Part shown: one piece after another, positions 36,397 through 53,721 of the stretch
Numbering within the stretch: position 1 is the stretch's first letter
Layout of the letters: every line of letters begins with the position of its first letter
Origin: Foliimonas ilicis
GTDB lineage: Bacteria; Pseudomonadota; Alphaproteobacteria; Rhizobiales; Rhizobiaceae
Direction of reading: 5' to 3'
Assembly: GCF_039939195.1 (NCBI RefSeq)
Contig: NZ_JBDUUH010000002.1
Coordinates: forward strand, 62,001-126,000
Length of the DNA stretch: 64,000 nucleotides
Translations under genes and position numbers: made by a program
Notes under the pieces: model-generated
Seen by the model: the letters and a program-made list of their open reading frames with translations, nothing else
Databases searched by the model: none
Told to the model about the DNA's origin: nothing

Positions 36397-37572
36397 TTAC
36401 TCGATGATAGCGGCGACGATGCCGGCACCGACTGTGCGGCCGCCTTCGCGGATAGCGAAGCGCAGGCGCTCTTCCATGGCGATCGGCACGATCAGCTCAA
36501 CATCGACCGTGATGTTGTCGCCAGGCATAACCATTTCCGTGCCTTCAGGAAGCGACACGATGCCCGTCACGTCCGTCGTGCGGAAATAAAACTGCGGACG
36601 GTAGTTCGTGAAGAATGGCGTGTGACGGCCACCCTCTTCCTTCGTCAGGATGTAGGCTTCTGCCTTGAACTTCTTGTGCGGCTTCACCGAACCCGGCTTG
36701 GCAAGAACCTGACCGCGCTCGACGCCTTCACGGTCGACACCGCGAAGCAGCGCGCCGATGTTGTCGCCAGCCTGGCCCTGATCGAGCAGCTTGCGGAACA
36801 TCTCGACGCCCGTGCAGGTCGTCTTCGACGTCGCGCGGATGCCGACGATCTCGAGTTCTTCACCAACCTTGACAATGCCGCGCTCGACGCGACCGGTCAC
36901 AACCGTACCGCGACCCGAGATCGAGAACACGTCTTCGATCGGCATCAGGAACGGCTGGTCGATCGGACGCTCTGGCGTCGGAATGTAGGCATCGACTTCA
37001 GCCATCAGCTTGCGGATCGCATCTTCGCCGATTTCCTTGTTCGAATCTTCCAGAGCAGCCAAAGCCGAACCCTTGACGATCGGAATGTCGTCGCCGGGGA
37101 ATTCGTACTTCGACAGAAGCTCGCGAACTTCCAGCTCAACCAGCTCGAGCAGCTCGGCGTCGTCAACCTGATCAACCTTGTTCAGGAACACGACAACGGC
37201 AGGAACACCAACCTGACGGGCAAGCAGAATGTGCTCGCGGGTCTGCGGCATCGGGCCGTCGGCTGCCGAAACAACCAGGATCGCGCCGTCCATCTGTGCA
37301 GCACCCGTGATCATGTTCTTCACATAGTCAGCGTGGCCGGGGCAATCGACGTGCGCATAGTGACGAGCAGGCGTCTCGTACTCGACGTGTGCCGTCGAGA
37401 TCGTGATGCCGCGTGCCTTCTCTTCCGGCGCAGCGTCAATCTGATCATACGCCTTGTACTCACCAAAATACTTCGTGATCGCAGCCGTCAGCGACGTCTT
37501 GCCATGGTCAACGTGACCAATCGTGCCAATGTTCACATGAGGCTTATTACGCTCGAATTTACCTTTTGCCAT
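36397..37572 (-). CDS. tufA: Elongation factor Tu (copy in the str operon)
   Basis: GTPase delivering aminoacyl-tRNA to the ribosome. G1 is GHVDHGKT (residues 19-26), with DCPGHADYVKNM and NKVDQVDD as G3/G4. The 391-residue protein is identical to the one encoded by the second copy at 55.6-56.7 kb, and the DNA differs at only about a dozen silent positions by eye. It follows fusA by 68 bases. Confidence 0.99.
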   Translation of the reverse strand: MAKGKFERNKPHVNIGTIGHVDHGKTSLTAAITKYFGEYKAYDQIDAAPEEKARGITISTAHVEYETPARHYAHVDCPGHADYVKNMITGAAQMDGAILVVSAADGPMPQTREHILLARQVGVPAVVVFLNKVDQVDDAELLELVELEVRELLSKYEFPGDDIPIVKGSALAALEDSNKEIGEDAIRKLMAEVDAYIPTPERPIDQPFLMPIEDVFSISGRGTVVTGRVERGIVKVGEELEIVGIRATSKTTCTGVEMFRKLLDQGQAGDNIGALLRGVDREGVERGQVLAKPGSVKPHKKFKAEAYILTKEEGGRHTPFFTNYRPQFYFRTTDVTGIVSLPEGTEMVMPGDNITVDVELIVPIAMEERLRFAIREGGRTVGAGIVAAIIE

Positions 37573-37640
37573 GTGAGATCTCCATTTCCTGCTGCCCAGT
37601 TGGGCGTTTGATTAAGTGAACTGCGTAAACGTTTGGTTTG

Positions 37641-39731
37641 TTACGCGTATTTCTTTTGGACTTCCTGAGCGACCACAGTCGGGACCGGCTCATAGTGATC
37701 GAACTGCATCGTGTACTGGGCACGGCCCTGAGACATCGAGCGCAGGCTGTCCACGTATTTGAACATGTTGGCCAGCGGAACCATTGCATTGACGACGGTG
37801 GCAATGCCACGCGCTTCCGTGCCCTGGATCTGACCGCGACGCGAATTCAGATCGCCGATCACGTCACCGACGTAATCTTCCGGCGTCACGACTTCGACCT
37901 TCATGATCGGCTCGAGCAACTGAACGCCGAGCTTTGCAGCAGCTTCACGGAAGCATGCACGACCGGCGATTTCGAAGGCGAGAACCGAGGAGTCGACATC
38001 GTGGTATGCACCGTCGATGAGCGTCGCTTTGACGCCGATCATCGGGAAGCCCGCGAACGGACCCGAAGACATGACGCTCTGGATGCCCTTTTCGACGCCC
38101 GGAATGTATTCCTTCGGCACCGAACCGCCAACGATCTTGGAGCTGAATTCGAAATCTTCGCTTTCCGAGTTTGGCTCGAAAAGAACCTTGATGCGAGCGA
38201 ACTGACCCGAACCACCCGACTGCTTCTTGTGGGTGTAGTCGTGCTCCTGGGCGCGGGTAATCGTTTCGCGATACGCAACCTGCGGCGCGCCAACGTTGGC
38301 CTCAACCTTGAATTCGCGCTTCATGCGATCGACGATGATGTCGAGGTGAAGCTCACCCATGCCGGCGATGATCGTCTGGCCGGATTCTTCGTCGGTCTTG
38401 ACGCGGAACGAAGGATCTTCTGCAGCGAGGCGGTGAAGAGCCAAGCCCATCTTTTCCTGGTCGGCCTTGGTCTTCGGCTCGATCGCGATCTGAATGACCG
38501 GCTCGGGGAATTCCATGCGCTCGAGGATGACCGGATTGACCGGATCGCAAAGCGTGTCGCCCGTCGTCGTTTCTTTGAGGCCTGCCAGAGCGACGATGTC
38601 GCCAGCAAAAGCTTCTTCGATGTCTTCGCGGGAGTTGGAGTGCATCTGCAGCATGCGGCCGATGCGCTCGCGCTTGCCCTTCACGGTGTTCTCAAGCGAG
38701 ATACCCTTGGTGAGCTTGCCCGAATAGATACGGCAGAAGGTGAGCGAGCCGACGAACGGATCGTTCATGATCTTGAATGCCAGCATCGAAACCGGCTCGC
38801 TGTCGTCAGCGTGACGCTCGATATCAGCTTCCGTCTTCGCATCAATACCTTTGATCGCCGGAACTTCGATCGGCGAAGGCAGGAAATCGACAACTGCGTC
38901 GAGGAGCGGCTGAACGCCCTTGTTCTTAAAGGCCGAGCCGCAGAACATCGGGAAGAATTTCACTGCGATCGTGCCCTTGCGGACCAATGCGCGGATCTGA
39001 TCGTTGTCGGGAAGATTGCCTTCGAGGTAAGCTTCGAGTGCAGCCTCATCCATTTCAACGGCAGCTTCGATGAGCTTTTCGCGGTATTCTTCGGCTTTAG
39101 CCTGAAGATCGGCAGGAATTTCGAGAATATCCCAGGCTGCGCCGAGCGACTCGTCGCGCCATACGTAAGCCTTCATCTCGATCAGATCGACGAGGCCTTT
39201 GAAATCGCTTTCGGCGCCGATTGGCAACTGCATGACGACAGCCTGCGCACCGAGACGCGAGCCGACCATTTCGACCGAGCGATAGAAATCGGCACCGATC
39301 TTGTCCATCTTGTTGCAGAAAATCATGCGCGGGACATGATACTTGTCTGCCTGACGCCAAACGGTTTCAGTCTGTGGCTCAACGCCTGCGTTCGCATCGA
39401 GAAGCGCGATTGCGCCGTCGAGAACGCGGAGCGAGCGCTCGACTTCAATGGTGAAGTCGACGTGGCCGGGCGTGTCGATGATGTTGAAGCGGCGGAGCTT
39501 TTCGTCACGGCCTTTCCAGTAGGTCGTAGTCGCAGCGGACGTAATGGTAATGCCGCGTTCCTGCTCCTGCTCCATCCAATCCATGGTGGCAGCGCCGTCG
39601 TGCACTTCGCCGATCTTGTGCGACTTGCCGGTGTAATAGAGAATCCGCTCAGTCGTCGTCGTCTTGCCGGCGTCGATATGCGCCATGATGCCGAAATTGC
39701 GGTAGTCTTCGATTTTATATTCGCGAGCCAT
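37641..39731 (-). CDS. fusA: Elongation factor G
   Basis: Translocase GTPase of translation, also active with RRF in ribosome recycling. G1 is AHIDAGKTTTTERIL near residue 17, followed by RGITITSAATTTYW (G2), DTPGHVDFT (G3) and CNKMDKIGADF (G4). The 696-residue length fits canonical bacterial EF-G. Between rpsG and tufA in the str operon. Confidence 0.99.
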   Translation of the reverse strand: MAREYKIEDYRNFGIMAHIDAGKTTTTERILYYTGKSHKIGEVHDGAATMDWMEQEQERGITITSAATTTYWKGRDEKLRRFNIIDTPGHVDFTIEVERSLRVLDGAIALLDANAGVEPQTETVWRQADKYHVPRMIFCNKMDKIGADFYRSVEMVGSRLGAQAVVMQLPIGAESDFKGLVDLIEMKAYVWRDESLGAAWDILEIPADLQAKAEEYREKLIEAAVEMDEAALEAYLEGNLPDNDQIRALVRKGTIAVKFFPMFCGSAFKNKGVQPLLDAVVDFLPSPIEVPAIKGIDAKTEADIERHADDSEPVSMLAFKIMNDPFVGSLTFCRIYSGKLTKGISLENTVKGKRERIGRMLQMHSNSREDIEEAFAGDIVALAGLKETTTGDTLCDPVNPVILERMEFPEPVIQIAIEPKTKADQEKMGLALHRLAAEDPSFRVKTDEESGQTIIAGMGELHLDIIVDRMKREFKVEANVGAPQVAYRETITRAQEHDYTHKKQSGGSGQFARIKVLFEPNSESEDFEFSSKIVGGSVPKEYIPGVEKGIQSVMSSGPFAGFPMIGVKATLIDGAYHDVDSSVLAFEIAGRACFREAAAKLGVQLLEPIMKVEVVTPEDYVGDVIGDLNSRRGQIQGTEARGIATVVNAMVPLANMFKYVDSLRSMSQGRAQYTMQFDHYEPVPTVVAQEVQKKYA

Positions 39732-39761
39732 GGAAGGTGCCTCTCAGTCTTTCGTGCGCTA

Positions 39762-40232
39762 TTACCAGCGGTAGTGCGCGAAGGCGCGGTTGGCTTCAGC
39801 CATCTTGTGGGTGTCTTCACGCTTCTTGACTGCGGTGCCGCGGTTGTTTGCAGCATCCATCAATTCGCCCGAAAGACGGTCGACCATGGTGGTTTCGTTA
39901 CGGTTGCGAGCAGCCGTGATCAGCCAACGGATCGCGAGAGCCTGACGGCGCTCAGGGCGAACATCGACTGGAACCTGATAGGTAGCACCACCAACGCGGC
40001 GCGAACGAACCTCAAGATGAGGAGCGACATTTTCAAGCGCCTGATGAAAGACCGAAACCGGCTCCTGCTTCGTCTTGGCCTGGACCTGATCCAGAGCACC
40101 ATAGACGATGGTTTCGGCAATCGACTTCTTGCCGTCATACATGACAGCATTCATGAACTTGGTAACCACAAGATCGCCGAACTTCGGATCCGGGTTGATT
40201 TCGCGCTTTTCTGCACTGTGACGTCGGGACAT
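39762..40232 (-). CDS. rpsG: 30S ribosomal protein S7
   Basis: Nucleates assembly of the small-subunit head. MSRRHSAEKREINPDPKFGD opens it, and GGATYQVPVDVRPERRQALA and NNRGTAVKKREDTHKMAEAN are diagnostic. I chose the family start (156 residues) over an in-frame codon 33 bases upstream. Confidence 0.98.
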   Translation of the reverse strand: MSRRHSAEKREINPDPKFGDLVVTKFMNAVMYDGKKSIAETIVYGALDQVQAKTKQEPVSVFHQALENVAPHLEVRSRRVGGATYQVPVDVRPERRQALAIRWLITAARNRNETTMVDRLSGELMDAANNRGTAVKKREDTHKMAEANRAFAHYRW

Positions 40233-40292
40233 GTTCTCGTCTCTCACTTCATCGGCAAGGCGCACTCAAAAGGCGCCAAAGCCGAAAAACCC

Positions 40293-40664
40293 TTACTTCG
40301 GACGCTTCGCACCGTACTTCGAACGGCGCTGCTTGCGGTTCTTCACACCCTGCGTATCGAGCACGCCACGGATGATGTGGTAACGAACACCTGGAAGATC
40401 CTTCACGCGGCCGCCGCGGATCATGACCACGGAGTGCTCCTGAAGGTTGTGACCTTCACCGGGAATGTAGCCGATGACTTCAAAGCCATTGGTCAGGCGG
40501 ATCTTGGCAACCTTACGCAGAGCCGAGTTCGGCTTCTTAGGCGTCGTTGTATAAACGCGAGTGCAGACGCCACGCTTTTGCGGGTTTGCCTGCATTGCAG
40601 GGACTTTATTGCGCTTTACCGGCGCAATGCGCGGCTTGCGGATCAATTGGTTTACGGTAGGCAT
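40293..40664 (-). CDS. rpsL: 30S ribosomal protein S12
   Basis: Decoding-centre protein. Lys43 (TTTPKKPNSALRK) and Lys88 (GGRVKDLPGV) are the wild-type residues, so no streptomycin-resistance substitution is present at these sites. MPTVNQLIRKPRIAPVKRNK opens it; 123 residues after choosing the family start. First gene of the long minus-strand ribosomal cluster. Confidence 0.98.
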   Translation of the reverse strand: MPTVNQLIRKPRIAPVKRNKVPAMQANPQKRGVCTRVYTTTPKKPNSALRKVAKIRLTNGFEVIGYIPGEGHNLQEHSVVMIRGGRVKDLPGVRYHIIRGVLDTQGVKNRKQRRSKYGAKRPK

Positions 40665-40914
40665 AAAACCTTCCTCTTGTCTTTCAATTCCGTGTCTCAA
40701 GCCCGTTTCGGGGCCGTCTTGGCAGAATTTCCATGCAAAAATTCAGGCCACAAACCACCAGCGGCGGTCTTGCCCGAACAAAAAGCAGAGGAAGCGTGAC
40801 CGCTTCATGCATGCCGGAAATGTTTTTTCGCTCGTAAGACGAACCCTGTTTGAGGCAAACTCCAGAACGAGACGTCCTGGAAATCAAAACCTCACATCGG
40901 CTCAGGTGATGCGG

Positions 40915-40943
40915 CTTCTACGCGTAACCGCCCTTATCGTCAA
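40915..40943 (-). promoter_or_regulatory. Possible promoter of the str operon (rpsL)
   Basis: On the minus strand TTGACG and TAGAAG are 17 bases apart, and the -35 hexamer is preceded by C as in the rhizobial consensus CTTGAC. It would leave a leader of about 240 bases before rpsL. The rest of the 455-base gap between rpsL and the divergent small gene shows no open frame I can support. Confidence 0.45.
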
Positions 40944-41119
40944 GCCCATGCCCGATATTATCTTGCGCGGCAGCCTTCCGACGGCGTGCAAGAGACGACG
41001 CGTAACAATATTTCGTTAAAGGCGCGATCGCATACAGAAAGTAACCCGATTTCTGCTGTTCGCTCATTGGCCTTCATGCGAAAATATATCCTATCAATTA
41101 GCAGATCAGGAATCACGCC

Positions 41120-41401
41120 ATGAACGACAATGAAGAACGTCCGGTAACGATCATTACCGGCCGAGTCTGGCAGAGAAAAGGCGGTGATTCTGAAGGCGTG
41201 CACGTTCTGCTCGTTGCGCCCGACGATGATTCTGCAGTGCGAGTCGCGCTCGAGGCACTTGCAAAGGAAGGTTATGTGGAGGCAGAGCTCGTCCAGATCG
41301 GCGATCTTCAGGGCGAGCCCGATGAGGAGCCCCATATGTCTGCCTATCAGGGCGCCGTCGAAGGTGAAGTTTCGATCATCACCTTCGAGGAGCCGATCTG
41401 A
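41120..41401 (+). CDS. Conserved-looking small acidic protein, function unknown
   Basis: A 93-residue acidic, soluble protein with no signal peptide or membrane segment. It has a beta-rich opening (VTIITGRVWQRKGG) and a repeated-looking GEPDEEPH / GEVSIITFEEP end. I do not recognise a family. It is the only plus-strand gene between the two ribosomal clusters and is convergent with the APC permease, with 9 bases between stops. AGGA lies before the ATG. Codon use looks like its neighbours. Confidence 0.72.
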   Translation: MNDNEERPVTIITGRVWQRKGGDSEGVHVLLVAPDDDSAVRVALEALAKEGYVEAELVQIGDLQGEPDEEPHMSAYQGAVEGEVSIITFEEPI

Positions 41402-41410
41402 ACGTAAGCC

Positions 41411-42829
41411 TTAGTTGACGGGACCGCCGCCGCCGATCGTTTCCATCTCCGGGTCTTTCGGTTTCACGCCCATCGAGCGGTTGACCGCGACAGTCACGAA
41501 CCACAGCACCACACCGATCGCGATCAGTATTCCGGCGATCTTATACTGAACCGGATCGCGCCCCGTCCATGGACCGGCAAAAAACGCGCATGAGATCGCG
41601 CCGATGATCGGCAACAAGGTCGGGCTATGGAAATGGTCATGATCGACCTTGTCCTTGCGAAGTATCAACACGGCGACGTTCACGACTGCGAAGACGCAAA
41701 GCAGCAGTAGTGCCGTCGTGCCGCCAAGCGCGGGGACCTCACCGACGAAGGTTATCAGCCCGAACGCCAGAAGCGTCGTGAAGATGATCGCGAGATAAGG
41801 CGTCCGGCGCGTCTGATGCACCTTACCCAGGACGGGAGGCAGCACATGCTCGCGGCTCATGCCGTAAACGAGACGGCTGGCCATCAGCATGTTGATCAGG
41901 GCGCTGTTTGCCACTGCAAACATCGTGATGAAGCCGAAAATCTCCAGCGGAAAGCCGGGAGCACCTGCCTGCACCACTTTCAACAGTGGCGTTTCCCCCT
42001 CACCCAGTTCTTCCGGCGAAACCAGCGTGATGGCCGAGATCGAAACCAGAACATAGATGACGCCCGTAATGAGCAGACCTGCCAGAAGCACTTTCGGAAA
42101 GATCTTCGTCGGGTTTTTGCATTCTTCGGCCATGTTGACCGAGTCTTCGAAACCGACCATTGCGAAGAATGCGAGCGTCGTTGCCGCAATCACCGACCAG
42201 AATGCGCTGCGGTCAGGCGACGACGAGAACTGGGTCACGCGGGAGAAATCCCCCTCGCCCAGACCGATCGCCCAAAGCCCGATGAAAATGATGATCAGCA
42301 GGCCGGTAAGTTCGACGATCGTCAGGACGACATTCGCTTTCACGCTCTCGCCGACACCGCGAAAATTGACGATCGCGACGACTGCCATGAATGCAAGGCC
42401 GACCAGCGTGAGGCCCATGCCGCTCGCCAGATCGAGCCCGAACGCATCCGACAGATTGGCCGCGAAGGCGCGCGATGCGGTGGACGCCGACGTTATGCCG
42501 GAACACATCACTGCGAATGCGACGATGAAGGTGATGAAGTGAATTCCGAACGCCTTGTGCGCGTAAAGTGCAGCACCCGCAGCGCGCGGGTACTTGGTTA
42601 CAAGCTCAAGATAGCTGAAAGCGGTAATGACCGCGACGACGAACGCCACGAGAAACGGCAGCCAGACAACGCCGCCGACCTGCTTGGCGACCTGACCGGT
42701 CAGAGCGTAGATGCCGGTTCCCAAAATGTCGCCGACGATGAAGAGAAGAAGAAGCCACGGCCCCATCACACGATGCAGGCTTGGCTCGATGGGCTTGTCG
42801 CCCGACGTGGTGTTGGCAATGTCAGTCAC
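41411..42829 (-). CDS. APC superfamily amino acid permease
   Basis: A 472-residue permease with about 12 transmembrane segments. The first helix has GDILGTGIYALTGQVAKQVG, the unwound glycine motif where substrate binds in this superfamily, and FAMVGFEDSVNMAEECKNP marks helix 6. That second motif is typical of the cationic amino acid / YfnA-type group, but the substrate is not certain. The start is GTG behind GAGAGGGAACC. It lies between rpoC and rpsL on the same strand, after the rpsL cluster start and before the rpoC terminator, so it should have its own promoter. Confidence 0.9.
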   Translation of the reverse strand: MTDIANTTSGDKPIEPSLHRVMGPWLLLLFIVGDILGTGIYALTGQVAKQVGGVVWLPFLVAFVVAVITAFSYLELVTKYPRAAGAALYAHKAFGIHFITFIVAFAVMCSGITSASTASRAFAANLSDAFGLDLASGMGLTLVGLAFMAVVAIVNFRGVGESVKANVVLTIVELTGLLIIIFIGLWAIGLGEGDFSRVTQFSSSPDRSAFWSVIAATTLAFFAMVGFEDSVNMAEECKNPTKIFPKVLLAGLLITGVIYVLVSISAITLVSPEELGEGETPLLKVVQAGAPGFPLEIFGFITMFAVANSALINMLMASRLVYGMSREHVLPPVLGKVHQTRRTPYLAIIFTTLLAFGLITFVGEVPALGGTTALLLLCVFAVVNVAVLILRKDKVDHDHFHSPTLLPIIGAISCAFFAGPWTGRDPVQYKIAGILIAIGVVLWFVTVAVNRSMGVKPKDPEMETIGGGGPVN

Positions 42830-42941
42830 GGTTCCCTCTCAATCCGTGCCCCACACACACCAAAAAAGTTAGGGCGGTACAGAATGAGTGTCAAACACCA
42901 ATGACAACTTCGGATTGCGGCGGCCAATCCGGCTTGCCAAC

Positions 42942-42969
42942 AAAAAAGCCGCCGGGTTGCCCCGGCGGC
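42942..42969 (-). terminator. Terminator of the rpoBC operon
   Basis: A 9-bp perfect stem, GCCGCCGGG / CCCGGCGGC, with a 4-base loop, followed on the minus strand by TTTTTT, 27 bases after the rpoC stop. Confidence 0.94.
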
Positions 42970-42995
42970 TTTTGAAGCATTATGAAATCGACCGT

Positions 42996-47192
<4,197 letters not shown>

Positions 47193-47344
47193 GCCGTTCT
47201 CCTTTGCGGGACCTTGACGATCCCATTTTCCGAACAATACCGGGCGATAGAGCCCATTTCGTGATCCGCTCTTACGCCGCCGCTTCGCAAACGTAACCGG
47301 ATCTTCATGTGCGGCCGGCACGGCCGCCGAAATCTAATCGAGGC

Positions 47345-47369
47345 GGCCGCGGGATATTCTCCCGCGGCC
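47345..47369 (-). other. Strong hairpin between rpoB and rpoC
   Basis: A 9-bp GC-rich perfect stem GGCCGCGGG / CCCGCGGCC with a 7-base loop lies 10 bases after the rpoB stop. There is no T-tract, so it is not a canonical terminator; it may slow polymerase, protect the message or be a processing site that adjusts the rpoB to rpoC ratio. Confidence 0.6.
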
Positions 47370-47378
47370 TGTCTCTGT

Positions 47379-51515
<4,137 letters not shown>

Positions 51516-51600
51516 CGTCGCTCCTTGGCTTGCGTCTCTTGGGGCGCGGCTTCGCCTGCTGCGCCTTGCATTTCCGGCTGCTTGAACGGCAGCCTATTCA

Positions 51601-51640
51601 AAACGGGTAAAAACCCGTTTCCGGAAGGCCGTTTTCGGCC
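51601..51640 (-). other. Tandem hairpins between rplL and rpoB
   Basis: Two perfect stem-loops follow each other: GGCCG/CGGCC with a TTTT loop (51627-51640) and AAACGGGT/ACCCGTTT with an AAAA loop (51601-51620). They occupy the 206-base rplL-rpoB gap, the place where enteric bacteria have an attenuator and an RNase III site. The second stem has only a short T-run inside its arm, so partial termination or processing is inference. Confidence 0.6.
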
Positions 51641-51721
51641 CTCAGGAAAGAGGTTCCCAATACGTAGTTCCCCGTCGCGGGGATCGGCGGGCGACTTGCG
51701 CCACCCGCCGAAACACGACAG

Positions 51722-52096
51722 TTACTTCAGGTCGACCTTGGCGCCAGCAGCTTCGAGCTGTGCCTTGATCTTTTCTGCGTCGGCCTTGGAAACAGCTTCC
51801 TTAACCGGCTTCGGTGCAGCTTCGACCAGGTCCTTGGCTTCCTTGAGGCCGAGACCGGTAATCGCACGCACTTCCTTGATCACGTTGATCTTCTGTGCGC
51901 CGGCGTCCGTCAGGACGACGTCGAATTCGGTCTTTTCCTCAACAGGAGCAGCCGCAGCACCGCCGCCAGCAGCAGCAGCTGCTACGGGAGCAGCAGCCGA
52001 AACGCCCCACTTTTCTTCAAGAAGCTTCGAAAGCTCAGCCGCCTCAAGGACGGTCAGGCTCGACAGGTCGTCAACGATCTTAGAGAGATCAGCCAT
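51722..52096 (-). CDS. rplL: 50S ribosomal protein L7/L12
   Basis: Multi-copy stalk protein that recruits translational GTPases. It has the N-terminal dimerisation helix region (MADLSKIVDDLSSLTVLEAA), an alanine/glycine hinge around residues 38-55 and the globular C-terminal domain starting EKTEFDVVLTDAGAQKINVI. 124 residues. Confidence 0.98.
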   Translation of the reverse strand: MADLSKIVDDLSSLTVLEAAELSKLLEEKWGVSAAAPVAAAAAGGGAAAAPVEEKTEFDVVLTDAGAQKINVIKEVRAITGLGLKEAKDLVEAAPKPVKEAVSKADAEKIKAQLEAAGAKVDLK

Positions 52097-52148
52097 TTTC
52101 TATTCCTTTAAAAGTTCGAACAAGTGTAGGTGACAGCGAGGAACGGCC

Positions 52149-52667
52149 TCATGCCGCCTCGTCCTTCCGGGCGTAGGCGCCAATCACGCGAGCAACCGAA
52201 GCTGCTGGTGCGTTGACGACCTGGGCGATCCGGGTTGCCGGCGTGGAAATCATGCCGACGATCCTGGCGCGAAGCTCGTCGAGCGACGGGAGTGTGGCCA
52301 AAGCCTTCACACCGTCGGCGTCGAGCGCAGTCGAGCCCATTGAGCCGCCAAGGATAATGAGCTTCTCATTAGCCTTGGAAAACTCGGACGCGATTTTTGG
52401 CGCCGTGATCGGATCTTCCGAATAAGCAATCAGGGTCTGTCCGAGGAACAGGCTCTGAATCTTTTCGGAATCCGTGCCCTGAAGAGCGATTTTGGCGAGA
52501 CGGTTCTTCGCGACTTTGACGGTGCCGCCAGCTGCGCGCATTTTCGAACGAAGATCGTTCATCTGCGCAACTGTGATACCGGCATAGTGGGCCACGACGA
52601 CTGAACCTGCGTTCGAGAACGCTTCATTCAGGCCCGTGACGAGTTCGCGTTTTTCCGCTCTGTCCAC
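52149..52667 (-). CDS. rplJ: 50S ribosomal protein L10
   Basis: Base of the ribosomal stalk that binds L7/L12 dimers; in many bacteria it represses its own operon by binding the leader. It opens MDRAEKRELVTGLNEAFSNA and contains NRLAKIALQGTDSEKIQSLF; 172 residues. A 351-base leader rich in hairpins precedes it. Confidence 0.98.
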   Translation of the reverse strand: MDRAEKRELVTGLNEAFSNAGSVVVAHYAGITVAQMNDLRSKMRAAGGTVKVAKNRLAKIALQGTDSEKIQSLFLGQTLIAYSEDPITAPKIASEFSKANEKLIILGGSMGSTALDADGVKALATLPSLDELRARIVGMISTPATRIAQVVNAPAASVARVIGAYARKDEAA

Positions 52668-53018
52668 TGCCTATCTCCAGTTGATGGCCACCACTGATTT
52701 AGTGACCATCGGTTTGCCTTTTGCCGCCTGGGCGGTCCTAGGGACCTCCCGAGCGACGCTCGAGGATCCTGCCCCCTTTCGCCACATCCTTTCGGATGCG
52801 CAGACAAAAGGCATACACGGTTCGAACCTTTCATTGGGGCTTGGCCCCTTTGTCCGGTCTTCACCCGTCTCATGCAGGCCCATGCGAATTAAGGCCAAGT
52901 GGTTTGAACCGCCTGCAATCTCGGACAGGATATCCGGAAGCGTTTCCGCTTCCGGCATCCGGGCCCGAAGGCCCGGAATTCTAGTCAGACCGGCGAATTG
53001 GCCGGCCTCGTAAAAGTC
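52668..53018 (-). promoter_or_regulatory. rplA-rplJ intergenic leader with three strong hairpins
   Basis: No gene is visible in these 351 bases. In transcription order there is a GC-rich imperfect stem (around 52986-53008), then GGGCC/GGCCC-type stem CCGGGCC/GGCCCGG with a four-base CGAA-type loop (52959-52976), then a 9-bp stem CCGGAAGCG/CGCTTCCGG (52934-52955). About 260 bases of leader follow before rplJ. The position matches the L10 leader, an autoregulatory site in other bacteria, but I could not match a specific L10-binding fold. Confidence 0.55.
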
Positions 53019-53717
53019 TTACGCAGTCGCCAGCGTCGAAAGATCGACGCGCAGACCCGGACCCATCGTCGAGGTGACGGACACCTTCTTGACGAATACG
53101 CCCTTGGCGCCTGCCGGCTTTGCCTTGTTCACTGCGTCAGCGAAAGCACGGACGTTTTCTTCCAGCGCCTTGACGTCGAAAGAAACCTTGCCGACACCAG
53201 CATGAACGATACCGGCCTTCTCGACACGGAACTCGACGGCACCGCCCTTCGAAGCCTTGACCGCACCGGCGATATCCGTGGTCACGGTGCCGACTTTCGG
53301 GTTCGGCATCATGCCGCGCGGGCCGAGAACCTTACCAAGACGACCGACGAGCGGCATCATGTCAGGCGTCGCAATGCAGCGATCGAAGTTGATCTCGCCC
53401 TTCTGGACGATTTCGAGCAAATCTTCCGCACCGACGATGTCTGCACCGGCTGCGCGGGCTTCGTCAGCCTTCGCATCACGAGCAAACACGGCAACGCGCA
53501 CCGAGCGACCGGTGCCGTTCGGCAGATTGACAACGCCGCGAACCATCTGGTCCGCATGGCGAGGATCAACGCCGAGATTCATCGAGATTTCGATCGTTTC
53601 GTCGAACTTGACGGCCGAACGGTCCTTCAGAAGCTTGATAGCCTCACCAAGGCCGTAAGCCTTGTCCGGATCAATGCCTTCACGCGACTTGACTACACGC
53701 TTTCCAAACTTTGCCAT
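53019..53717 (-). CDS. rplA: 50S ribosomal protein L1
   Basis: Mobile L1-stalk protein that moves E-site tRNA; often a translational repressor of rplKA. It opens MAKFGKRVVKSREGIDPDKA, with NLGVDPRHADQMVRGVVNLP and MPLVGRLGKVLGPRGMMPNP as signatures; 232 residues. Five bases after rplK. Confidence 0.98.
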   Translation of the reverse strand: MAKFGKRVVKSREGIDPDKAYGLGEAIKLLKDRSAVKFDETIEISMNLGVDPRHADQMVRGVVNLPNGTGRSVRVAVFARDAKADEARAAGADIVGAEDLLEIVQKGEINFDRCIATPDMMPLVGRLGKVLGPRGMMPNPKVGTVTTDIAGAVKASKGGAVEFRVEKAGIVHAGVGKVSFDVKALEENVRAFADAVNKAKPAGAKGVFVKKVSVTSTMGPGLRVDLSTLATA

Positions 53718-53721
53718 CGTC

